A stretch of DNA of 55,523 nt, from assembly GCA_038330085.1 (NCBI GenBank), contig JBBQNP010000011.1, positions 1 through 55,523 on the forward strand, in the 5' to 3' direction. Of the stretch, positions 26,121 to 33,841 are shown one piece after another. Position numbers and translations under genes: made by a program. Under the pieces are notes generated by a model that worked only from the letters and a program-made list of their open reading frames with translations, was not told where the DNA came from and did not search any database. Numbering within the stretch: the first letter of the stretch is position 1; each line of letters begins with the position of its first letter. Origin of the DNA: JAEUIA01 sp038330085. Lineage in GTDB: Bacteria; Planctomycetota; UBA1135; GCA-002686595.

Positions 26121-28379
26121 TCAGCGAACAAAGACGACGTTGGAGCTCGAGGATCCTAGGGTCACCGATTTTTCTCCGAGGACGGCGCCGCCTGCACCGA
26201 TCAACGCAACGCGATACTTGCCCGACGGCAGCGTCAGCGGCCTCGGGGCGCTCCCGTAAAAGCGGCTCGAGGCGATGTCGAGGCCCTGTTCATCGGTGAC
26301 GCGGAAGCGCAAGCCGTCCGCCGGTTGACCGGTCACGCTGAGCATCATGCGCACGGCCGGCGCGAGCGTGATCCGCAACTTCGCCGGCGCCGCTCCCGAG
26401 CGCAAGTCGAGCACGACATTGCCCGAGACCAACTTGTTCGCCGAAGGACCAGCAGCACTGTCATTGATCGCATCATGGTTCGCCGACTGGATCACATAGA
26501 CGTGCCTGCCGAGGCGATCGAACTTCAATTGCCCACCCGTCGAGGACTCATAGATGCGTCCCCGATCGACGACCAGCTTGTCCGTGACCGAATCGATGGT
26601 GCCGAGGCTGAACCTCTCGCCGTGCGGCGTTCCCTCGCCATCGACGACCTCGACCTCCACGGACATGCCTTTCTCGAGCGCGATGCGCCCGAGGTCGGTG
26701 ACGGTTCCCGAGTCGGCGAGGAACCGCCGGGAGTACTGCTCGTGGTCCTTTGCCGAGACGCGAAGATCAAACTCGCCCGGCTCGCAACCTGTGATCTCGG
26801 CCCGGCCATCCGCGTCGGTTTGTGAACCACGGCCGGAGGACGGGCCGCCGCTCAGTTCCACGGAGGCTCCGACCAATGGTGCTTGCGTCACGGCGTCGAC
26901 TACTTGCAAACGGATCTCGGCGCAGGACGCCTGCAATTCGTCGAGCGAAAGAACAAATAGCACCTCGTCCTGGCCCGGCGCGGCTTCCTGGGTCTGCAGC
27001 ACGCGATGATAGTTGACGAGGCTCACGAACGCGGGGAGTGCTCCGTCGATCATCAAGATGCCCATACAGCCAGGCGGCAGAGCTTCAACGCGCGGCCCGT
27101 ACGACCAGTATTGACCGATGCCGAACGGATTGTTGAGGCTGCCGACGACGTCATCGAACCACTTGCCAGGTCGCTCCTTCGTTGCAACCGGTACGAGAAC
27201 TGGATGGAACTTCGGCGCATCAGGACCGGTCAAGACCTCGAACAGATTCTTGCCGTCGGGAGTCGTCACGCGGATCTTCAGGATCGGCTTCGGCGACAAC
27301 GTGAAGTCTCTTTGGATTTGTGAGTGATCGGAATCGATGTCCATCACATCGTTCGACGCCTGATACCCGTCGGCGTATGCGGCAACCCAATAGCGACCTG
27401 CAGGCAGGACGCTGAATGCGAAAGCGCCTTCGGCCTTCGCATCGCAGTTGCGACGCATGCCATCGCCGTCCGTGAGTACCACGCCTTCTGACCACAACCC
27501 GCGGAGAGGCTCCCCGTCAGGGCCCAAGAGCGACCCGTAAAAAAGCGACTTGGATCGCTGATTTGAGTTCGAGGTCGCCTGTTGTGCGTTGATCGTTTCG
27601 CGTCCGGGAGTCGGCGGCTTGGCGGCGAGCGGTGGCTCGGATTGTGTGGTTCCTCGATTCTCTGCTGCGATCGCGAGCGGCTCAGTCGGCGCCAACGATG
27701 TCGACGGGGCCGCGGAGGAGCTGCTCAGCTCGCGATAGAAGAATCCAACGACCAACAGGACTGCACTCAGGATGGCGACCTTCGTTTTCAGAGACATCAA
27801 CAGGGTTCCCTTTCCCATTCCAGCACCGGCGGCCAGGTGATGCGCGTTCGACGAAACGAACGGCAACAAACCCAACGCCCACGTGTCGCCGTGCTCGCGT
27901 TGCAAGCGCATGCGCAGGATCTCCAGAGCACGCTGCAGACGGCTCTTCACGGTCGAGAGCGGAACGCTCTCGCTCGCCGCGATCGCAGACGTCGTGAGAC
28001 CCTCGAAGTAGTGCTTCAGGACAGTGGAACGCAGCGGATCCGGAAGTGACAACACCGCTTCGGTCACAGGGCGCAACATCGTCTCGTCCTGAACGACAGG
28101 CGCGAGCGCCGCCTCACGCTGATCGATCGCGCGCTCGCGTTCACGGATCTCGCGTCGAGTCGAGCTGCGCGCTTTGCTACGCACCAGGTTGGTCAACAGG
28201 ACGCGCAACCACCCGCGCAAGTTCGAAGCGTGTTTCGGCGGATGCTCGAGCGCGAGCAACCAGACATCCTGCACCGCGTCCTCCGCCGCAGAGGGATCGC
28301 GAACCAGATCCCGCGCGAGGCCGCGCAAGAACCCGGCGTGGCGCATCAGCACGTCGTGCGGGATCGGATCAGCGTCCAT
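26121..28379 (-). CDS. Second ECF sigma factor fused through a membrane helix to extracytoplasmic beta domains
   Basis: 752 aa from ATG 28379 (the frame is open to 28460, but this Met aligns with the sigma start). Region 2 is at about 10-70 (DLVRDPSAAEDAVQDVWLLA, LRGWLRVLLTNLVRSKARS), region 4 at about 105-165 (LSLPDPLRSTVLKHYFEGL, IAASESVPLSTVKSRLQRAL). A conserved linker leads to one membrane helix (KTKVAILSAVLLVVGFFY, about 198-214), a Ser/Pro-rich spacer, then carboxypeptidase-regulatory-like and related beta domains (YGSLLGPDGEPLRG, AVTQAPLVGASVELSGG, TDADGRAEITGCEPGEF). It has the architecture of the protein at 893. The divergent gene at 28524 encodes another ECF factor; the 144-bp gap carries two palindromes. 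Confidence 0.88.
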   Translation of the reverse strand: MDADPIPHDVLMRHAGFLRGLARDLVRDPSAAEDAVQDVWLLALEHPPKHASNLRGWLRVLLTNLVRSKARSSTRREIRERERAIDQREAALAPVVQDETMLRPVTEAVLSLPDPLRSTVLKHYFEGLTTSAIAASESVPLSTVKSRLQRALEILRMRLQREHGDTWALGLLPFVSSNAHHLAAGAGMGKGTLLMSLKTKVAILSAVLLVVGFFYRELSSSSAAPSTSLAPTEPLAIAAENRGTTQSEPPLAAKPPTPGRETINAQQATSNSNQRSKSLFYGSLLGPDGEPLRGLWSEGVVLTDGDGMRRNCDAKAEGAFAFSVLPAGRYWVAAYADGYQASNDVMDIDSDHSQIQRDFTLSPKPILKIRVTTPDGKNLFEVLTGPDAPKFHPVLVPVATKERPGKWFDDVVGSLNNPFGIGQYWSYGPRVEALPPGCMGILMIDGALPAFVSLVNYHRVLQTQEAAPGQDEVLFVLSLDELQASCAEIRLQVVDAVTQAPLVGASVELSGGPSSGRGSQTDADGRAEITGCEPGEFDLRVSAKDHEQYSRRFLADSGTVTDLGRIALEKGMSVEVEVVDGEGTPHGERFSLGTIDSVTDKLVVDRGRIYESSTGGQLKFDRLGRHVYVIQSANHDAINDSAAGPSANKLVSGNVVLDLRSGAAPAKLRITLAPAVRMMLSVTGQPADGLRFRVTDEQGLDIASSRFYGSAPRPLTLPSGKYRVALIGAGGAVLGEKSVTLGSSSSNVVFVR

Positions 28380-28436
28380 GTGAGGTTCAGGAATGCCGCG
28401 GGCGAGCCGGCGGACGATGGATTCTCGCCGAAACCT

Positions 28437-28448
28437 GATGGATCCATC
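28437..28448. promoter_or_regulatory. 12-bp perfect palindrome in divergent sigma-factor gap
   Basis: GATGGATCCATC at 28437-28448 is a perfect palindrome lying between the divergent sigma-factor genes at 28379 and 28524. Position suggests an operator; no binding protein can be named. Confidence 0.4.
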
Positions 28449-28472
28449 GCTTCGAGCCAAGCCCGCGGTGCC

Positions 28473-28495
28473 GGGTTGCGATCGTCATGCAACCC
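28473..28495. promoter_or_regulatory. Inverted repeat GGGTTGC-9-GCAACCC before an ECF sigma gene
   Basis: GGGTTGC (28473-28479) and GCAACCC (28489-28495) are perfect inverted copies with a 9-bp spacer, ending 28 bp before the start at 28524. GCAACC followed 15 bases later by GTCA also faintly resembles an ECF promoter. Likely operator or overlapping promoter for one or both sigma genes. Confidence 0.45.
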
Positions 28496-28523
28496 TTTGC
28501 CCCGCTGAAGTCACAGTAGGGTC

Positions 28524-29099
28524 ATGCCCACGGCTCCGAACGCGGACGGACCCAACCTGGAGGACCGTCGCTTGGTGCACGTGTTCCTCGAGCGCGGACG
28601 GGAAGCTGACTTTCGCGAGCTGTATCAGCGCCATGCCCCGGCATTGAACGCGCTCCTCGTGCGCATGCTGCGGGGCAACACGCACGACGCATCGGAGGCG
28701 CTGCAGGAGAGCTGGCTGCGCGCGGTGCAGCGTCTGCGCGAGTTTCGCTGGGAGTCGACCTTCCGCACGTGGATTCAGGGCATCGCGGTGAATTGCGCGC
28801 GAGAGCGACGCCGAGCTTCCGCGCGCGATGTGCAGGCGGAACCCGTCGACGTTCCGAGCCGTGGTCTCGATCATCCGATCGATCCGCTCGACCTCGAGGC
28901 TGCGATCGCGGACTTGCCGGATGGCTTTCGCGAAGTGCTCGTGCTGCACGACGTCGAGGGACACACGCACGAAGAGATCGCCCGCATGCTCGGCATCGCG
29001 GCGGGAACATCCAAGAGCCAGTTGTCGCGCGCGCGCAGATCCGTGCGCCGGCGACTCGAAGAAGTGGAGGACACCCGTGAGAAACGAATCGCGCGATGA
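28524..29099 (+). CDS. ECF RNA polymerase sigma factor
   Basis: 191 aa. Region 2 covers about 20-90 (FRELYQRHAPALNALLVRML, NTHDASEALQESWLRAVQRL, ESTFRTWIQGIAVNCARERR) and region 4 about 120-175 (LPDGFREVLVLHDVEGHTHE, ARMLGIAAGTSKSQLSRARR). It should direct RNA polymerase to a small stress or envelope regulon. The next gene, starting inside its last 23 bases, encodes a membrane protein in the usual anti-sigma position. It is divergent from the sigma-membrane fusion at 28379, which is unusual: two sigma genes share one regulatory gap. The start ATG lacks a strong ribosome binding site. Confidence 0.92.
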   Translation: MPTAPNADGPNLEDRRLVHVFLERGREADFRELYQRHAPALNALLVRMLRGNTHDASEALQESWLRAVQRLREFRWESTFRTWIQGIAVNCARERRRASARDVQAEPVDVPSRGLDHPIDPLDLEAAIADLPDGFREVLVLHDVEGHTHEEIARMLGIAAGTSKSQLSRARRSVRRRLEEVEDTREKRIAR

Positions 29100-29649
29100 G
29101 GAGTGGACGGAGTTCGAACGGAAGGCCATCGCTGCGTTGTCGCGTGAACGTGCGCCGAATCCGCAAGTGGAAGAGGCCTTGGTGGCCGCGTTGCGCGAGA
29201 AGGGACTGGTGAGGCGCAGCTCATTGCGTCCGCTGCTGCTCGCCGCGGCAGCCGCGACACTCGTGTTCGCCGGTGGTTGGTGGCTGGGAACACGATCGGT
29301 TCGCGAAGTCCCGCAGCAAGCGAAGTGGATGCTCCTCCTGCACGACGCGGGGAAAAATGGCGCGCCCTCTCCTGATGAGATGCTGCAGCGCATCCAGGAA
29401 TACAAAGAGTGGGCTCACGCTGCGGTGGGTCACGGTCTGATCGACGGTGACAAGCTCGCCGCCGACGGTGTCCTCTTGAGCAGCACACCAACCGGGATTC
29501 AATCGCGAGCGCTTCCCGCCGACGGGGACATCCTTGGTGGCTACTTCCTCCTCGGTGACGTGGATGAAGCCGCAGCGCTGAAGCTCGCTCAGAGCTGTCC
29601 GCAAATTCACCACGGAGGCGTGCTCGAGTTGAGGCGCATCGACCTGTGA
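29077..29649 (+). CDS. Putative anti-sigma membrane protein with YCII-like extracytoplasmic domain
   Basis: 190 aa from GTG 29077, which has a perfect GGAGG six bases upstream inside the sigma gene. A cytoplasmic N-terminus of about 45 residues (ESRDEEWTEFERKAIAALSR) precedes one membrane helix (PLLLAAAAATLVFAGGWWLG, about 50-69), and the C-terminal 110 residues resemble the YCII family (KWMLLLHDAG, DEMLQRIQEYKEWAHAAVG, GGYFLLGDVDEAAALKLAQS, VLELRRID). YCII-type proteins are frequent neighbours of ECF sigma genes, but as separate soluble proteins; here the domain sits on the outer side of a membrane protein. The short N-terminal part lacks a zinc-finger motif. Anti-sigma role is inferred from position and topology. 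Confidence 0.8.
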   Translation: MRNESRDEEWTEFERKAIAALSRERAPNPQVEEALVAALREKGLVRRSSLRPLLLAAAAATLVFAGGWWLGTRSVREVPQQAKWMLLLHDAGKNGAPSPDEMLQRIQEYKEWAHAAVGHGLIDGDKLAADGVLLSSTPTGIQSRALPADGDILGGYFLLGDVDEAAALKLAQSCPQIHHGGVLELRRIDL

Positions 29650-29668
29650 AGGCAGGAGAACCGATGTC

Positions 29669-30193
29669 ATGAACGCCATATGGGCCGGTTGCTGTTTGTT
29701 GCTTGCATCGTGCGCCGCATCGACGCCGTCGACTTCGCCTGAAGTTGCACACCGCGCGTTCGAGCGGTTGCTCACGCTCGAAGGCGATTGGGAGGGTCGC
29801 AGCACGAAGGGTTGGGAGGACCGCGTGCGCTTCGACAAGATCGCGGCAGGCTCCGTGCTCCTCGAAACGTCACGATTCGGGGCCCATCCCGGCGAGACGA
29901 TGGTGACGGCGCACCACTTGGATGGGGATCGGCTCGTGCTGACGCATTATTGCGTGGCCGGCAACCAACCACGTTTGGTCCTCAACGACAGCAGCAACGA
30001 AGGCGCGGATCTGGCGTTCGCCTTCCTCGACGGAACGAACCTGCCGTCACGCAATCGCGGTCACATGGATCACGTCGTGATGCACTTCATCGACGCTGAC
30101 CACTTCACGTCGCGCTGGACCTGGTACCAGGACGGACACGAGCAGTGGCTCGAGACGATCGAGTACCGACGCCTGTCCACTGCGCGCGGTTGA
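29669..30193 (+). CDS. Small lipoprotein with lipocalin-like (DUF1579-like) fold
   Basis: 174 aa. MNAIWAGCCLLLASCAAS carries a clear lipobox (LASC). The mature part (FERLLTLEGDWEGRSTKGWE, AGSVLLETSRFGAHPGETMV, DRLVLTHYCVAGNQPRLVLN, DHVVMHFIDADHFTSRWTWY, QWLETIEYRR) looks like an antiparallel beta-barrel of the kind found in DUF1579 and related proteins that open with LxGxWxG and may bind a hydrophobic ligand. It follows the anti-sigma gene by 19 bp and may be part of the same operon, as a sensor or regulon member (inference). Confidence 0.8.
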   Translation: MNAIWAGCCLLLASCAASTPSTSPEVAHRAFERLLTLEGDWEGRSTKGWEDRVRFDKIAAGSVLLETSRFGAHPGETMVTAHHLDGDRLVLTHYCVAGNQPRLVLNDSSNEGADLAFAFLDGTNLPSRNRGHMDHVVMHFIDADHFTSRWTWYQDGHEQWLETIEYRRLSTARG

Positions 30194-30208
30194 AGTTCGC
30201 CGACGCGC

Positions 30209-31711
30209 TCAACCCGGCGGAAGGACTTCTGCGAGGATGGTTTTGAGGTTCACCAGAGCAGCTGCCTGAACCCGATCGAGCCTTGCCGCGCTGATGTTGG
30301 TTGCTTCGAGCGGATCGTGCCGCAGATCGAAGAACTTCTCCCGCCCCGCGTCGTCGATGTAGCGGAAGTTCCCGTCCACGATCGAGCGGTGCCAGTCCTT
30401 GAAGCGCGCGTGATCGGTCTCGCCGATCGGGAAGAAGCTCTGCTCGATCGAATAGGGCTTCAACGCCGTCACTTCGTCCGGCGGCACGTCGTCGGTGATC
30501 GCCGGCACGAGTGAAACGTCGTCACCCGCCGGATGGCCCATGAGCTCTGCGATCGTCGGGTACACGTCGCCGATGTCGCAGATCTGTCGGATCGCGCGGC
30601 CCGGCCGCACCACGCTCGGTCCGTACACGACGCACGTCACGTTCGTACCGCCGCGCGTGAGGGTGTCCTTCCCCACCGGAGGAAAACCGATCGGCGCAAC
30701 CGCCAGTGTACCGCCGTTGTCGCTCAACACGATGATGAACGTGGTCGGTTTCAGATCCGCCGGGATCGAGTCCTCGATGCGTCCGATCACCGTGTCCATC
30801 GCTTCAGCGTTTGCGTAGAACGCCGGCCAGAAGTTCTGATCGATGCGCGGGGTTTCGGCGTAGATGTCGCCGACGAGGCGATGTCCGGGCGGGAGACCCA
30901 GTCGCCTCAGGCTCGTGCTCGTCGCAGACGAGAGCAGCGAAGTAGGCGGAATGTCGAGCGGCATGTGCGTGAACTCGAGCGCGATCGAGCAGAAGAACGG
31001 TCCGGTGCGTCCCGAAATCCACGTCCGCGCTGCGTTGGACATCACGCTCGCCGCATGCGTGGTTTCATCGAAGATCGAATGCGCTTCGCCGTCGACATAA
31101 GTCGGCGTTCCGTCGGCGATGCGCCACCACGCATAGCGCCCTCCGTAGGGAAGCGGCCCCCACGTCGACGTCTGGAAGCCGAACTTCACGGGATCTTGCA
31201 GGTTCACGTTCGGCACGTGACCGGCGAGACCGTTGCCGACGGTGCTCCACGGATCGCACATGTGCCACTTGCCGAAGTGCGCGGTCTCGATGCTCGGATC
31301 CTGCGCGCGCAGGTGCTCGGCCAGGAACAGAAAGTCCGAGTCGAGCGCAAAGCCCGTCGTCGGCCAGGTCTTCGGGCTCGTCGTCAAGTTGGGCACGCGG
31401 ACGTTGGTACCGACGCCGATTTCGTCCAAGGGCTTGCCGGTGTGGATGCGCACGCGGCTCGTGGAGCACAACGCCGTCGAGAAGAACGACTGGAAATAGA
31501 CGCCGCGGTGGGCGAGCGACGTGAGACGCGGCGTCGAGAAGTAGTGCTAGGGGATGGTCGAGAAGCTCAACCCCGTCGCGTACTGCTCGCCGATCCCGTG
31601 ATAGTCCAAATACTCGACGCCGATGTCGTCGAGCACGACGAGGATGAGCGAAGGCTTGGGCGCGGGCAATCGGTCACCTCTGCCGGGACTCACGGCGGGA
31701 ACGCGTTGCAT
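30209..31711 (-). pseudogene. Sulfatase interrupted by an in-frame amber codon
   Basis: Translation from ATG 31711 (minus strand) gives a good sulfatase N-terminus (KPSLILVVLDDIGVEYLDYH, with the DD metal ligands), then a TAG codon at 31549-31547, then in the same frame HYFSTPRLTSLAHRGVYF and the active-site segment ALCSTSRVRIHTGK. The rest is intact down to 30209: HFGKWHM, SDNGG and the late DLRHDPLEATN motif are all present. The active-site Cys that sulfatases convert to formylglycine is present, although Thr replaces the usual Pro in CxPxR. Only this one nonsense codon breaks a 500-codon gene, so it is either a very young pseudogene, a sequencing error, or read-through. Annotated on the remaining frame alone it would appear as a 420-aa protein from TTG 31471 lacking the metal site. 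Confidence 0.8.
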
Positions 31712-31735
31712 GGGGAACTCCGATAGCGAGCGTTG

Positions 31736-31836
31736 GTCAACACACTAGCAATCCGTGAACCCCAGAGCTTCGGACGCCGGCGGAGCGACGACATAGCGGG
31801 ATGACCCTTGCGGATTCATTCTCTTGTTCGATCTGG
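31736..31836. repeat. attC-like imperfect inverted repeat (tentative)
   Basis: Between the sulfatase and DoxX genes, GTCAAC...AATCCG near 31737-31755 and CGGATT...TTGTTCGA near 31811-31831 form an interrupted inverted repeat about 95 bp across, with GTTGACC- and ATCGAAC-like ends on the minus strand that each differ by one base from integron attC R-box consensus. It could be a solitary attC site or chance. Confidence 0.25.
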
Positions 31837-31952
31837 CGACGAGGCTGCGATGCATCGCTTCCAGGATCCGGGTGAAGCCATCCTGCATGCGAGGATTTGC
31901 GACTCGATCGATTCGCCAACCATCCGTTCCCGCGCTGACGTAGATTGCGCGA

Positions 31953-32417
31953 ATGATCCTGCTCTGCATGTTGCTTGCTTCGACAGTCCTCCTTCTCGGC
32001 GTTGCGCACACGGGAGAGACAAGGCCACTCCATTGGGTCAAGTGGTTGCGGTGGGCGCTGGCCGCGTTGTTCCTCTTCACCGGATCCACGCACTGGAGTC
32101 ACCTGAGGCCCGACATGGTGCGCATGGTTCCACCTGCACTCGGTCACGCAGAGTTCCTCGTGACGTTCACAGGCATCGCCGAGATCGCCGGCGCGATCGG
32201 CCTGCTCATTCCGCGCCTGGCTCCGTTCGCGGCGAGCGGCCTCGCACTGTTGTTGATCTGCGTGTTCCCCGCCAACGTTCATGCGGCGAACGAAGGGCTC
32301 ACGCTCGATGGTCACCCGATGCCTGGTGTGGTCGTTCGCGGGCTGATGCAGGTCGTGCTGTTGGCGCTCGTGATCATCGCCGGGTTCGCACCCCGCTGGC
32401 GCCGGCGACAAGGATGA
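31953..32417 (+). CDS. DoxX-like integral membrane protein
   Basis: 154 aa with four hydrophobic helices: ILLCMLLASTVLLLGVA, WLRWALAALFLFTGSTHW, FLVTFTGIAEIAGAIGLL and VVLLALVIIAGFAPRW. The pattern FTGSTHW...MVPPALGHAEFLVTFTGIAEI is that of the DoxX family, small membrane proteins found with redox or thiosulfate enzymes but mostly of unknown role. The conserved stretch IPRLAPFAASGLALLLICVF-PANVHAA is present. TAGATT six bases before the ATG could be a -10 element giving a leaderless mRNA. It stands between a broken sulfatase gene and a transglutaminase-like gene. Confidence 0.88.
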   Translation: MILLCMLLASTVLLLGVAHTGETRPLHWVKWLRWALAALFLFTGSTHWSHLRPDMVRMVPPALGHAEFLVTFTGIAEIAGAIGLLIPRLAPFAASGLALLLICVFPANVHAANEGLTLDGHPMPGVVVRGLMQVVLLALVIIAGFAPRWRRRQG

Positions 32418-32614
32418 GGGAGAGATCCGAGGCGCCTTCCTTCACGCTGGAGGGACCTGCTCATTCCTTCCGGGTCCAGTGAAAGTGAGCGCTGCATGGC
32501 ACGCGGGCGGGTGATTCCACGACCTCGCGGAAGCGCGCTCATAATCCCAATGAGCATGCACGGTTCACGTCGACACGCCCGCCCGCGCGTCGGAACCGCA
32601 AGTACGATTCCCGC

Positions 32615-33694
32615 ATGCTCCTCAACCTCGCCGCACTGCTGTTGCTCGCCCAAGCATCCCCTCCGACAACCACTCTCGCGCAGACGACTGCGTCATCCAG
32701 CGTCATCTCGGTCGCGCCGCGCATCTCGGAGACGCGCGTGTACCGCATTCGACAGAGCGTCGCTCTCAAGGACATTCCTGCGGGCGACCACGACGTGCGG
32801 CTGTGGGTTCCCGTCCCGGCGGACGGATCGTGGCAGCACGTTCTCGATCGTCGCGTGGTCGAAGCACCCGAGGGTTGGAAGCTCGAGAAGCAGCCGAAGT
32901 CCGGCGCGGAGATGGTCGTCGCGCATACAAAGGAGCATGGAGACATCAAGGTCGTCGTCGAAACCACCGTCTTGCGCCAGTCGCCGACGTTCGACTTGTC
33001 CGCCCTCTCCGGTGAACTGCAGGCGAACTTGTTCGAAGACGAGCTGCGTCAGGACGAGCCGCTCATGTTCGTCGATCCGCAAGTCATCGAGTTGAGCCGC
33101 ACGGCGTGCGCGAACGAGAAAGATCCGGCGCGCAAGGTCGTGCGACTGCTCGATGCCGTGGCCGACGCCGCCGATCACTACTCGAAGGATCCGAGCAAGC
33201 CCAAGTGCGGGCGCGGTTCCGCGCAAGACTGTCTCGTGAACGGTGGAGGCTGCTGCACGGACCTGCACTCGCTCTTCATCGCCGCTGCTCGCGCCGCGCA
33301 CATTCCGGCGCGCATGCAGTACGGCTACCGACTCAACGGCACGAAGGAGAACACCGAGTACGACCCGAGCTACCGCTGCTGGGTCGAGTTCTACCTGCCG
33401 GGTTCGGGCTGGGTCCCCACCGATCTCGTCGTGGCCGATGCGGGCGAGCCTTCGGCGCGGAAGGACAACTACGGCACGTTGGACGCGCGTCGTGTGTGGC
33501 TGTGGGAAGGCCGCGGGCTCGATCTCGTCCCCAAGCAGGCGAGCAATCCGATCGAGACGATGATCTGCGGTTGGGCCGAGATCGACGGTGTCGCGGTGAG
33601 CGTGCTGCCGGCAGCGGACGGCTCACCTTCGAGGCTGACGCGCACGATCACATTCCAGGACCTGACACCCAAGGCAACGATCGTCGCGAAGTAG
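32615..33694 (+). CDS. Exported transglutaminase-like protein, catalytic His apparently replaced
   Basis: 359 aa with a signal peptide (NLAALLLLAQASPP). A beta-sandwich N-terminal domain (SVALKDIPAGDHDVRLWVPV) precedes a transglutaminase core: the Cys segment VNGGGCCTDLHSLFIAAARA (about 208-228), the strand YRCWVEFYLPGSGWVPTDLV (about 251-270) with the Asp of the triad (VPTD). In active members the strand reads HxWxE or HCWxE; here Arg stands where the His is expected, so hydrolase or crosslinking activity is doubtful. Such proteins usually act as periplasmic proteases or peptide-modifying enzymes. TACGAT six bases before ATG 32615 could be a leaderless promoter -10. Confidence 0.86.
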   Translation: MLLNLAALLLLAQASPPTTTLAQTTASSSVISVAPRISETRVYRIRQSVALKDIPAGDHDVRLWVPVPADGSWQHVLDRRVVEAPEGWKLEKQPKSGAEMVVAHTKEHGDIKVVVETTVLRQSPTFDLSALSGELQANLFEDELRQDEPLMFVDPQVIELSRTACANEKDPARKVVRLLDAVADAADHYSKDPSKPKCGRGSAQDCLVNGGGCCTDLHSLFIAAARAAHIPARMQYGYRLNGTKENTEYDPSYRCWVEFYLPGSGWVPTDLVVADAGEPSARKDNYGTLDARRVWLWEGRGLDLVPKQASNPIETMICGWAEIDGVAVSVLPAADGSPSRLTRTITFQDLTPKATIVAK

Positions 33695-33841
33695 ACCGAG
33701 CGTGCGCGGGGGGAGCGGTTCAATGGCAAACCTGATGCGCTGCTGAGAACGTCCGACTAGCCAAGCGAAGCGGGAGCGGACGCCTGAGCTCGAGAAGCGA
33801 TTGGCCCGACGACGACGCAAGCGTCCGCATCAGCTCGTCAC

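Noticed and set aside
31745..32089. Minus-strand frame with NKRMNPQGSS-like string
   Set aside because: Not a gene: it overlaps the DoxX-like gene and the string is the kind produced by reading through attC-like or other repeat DNA.
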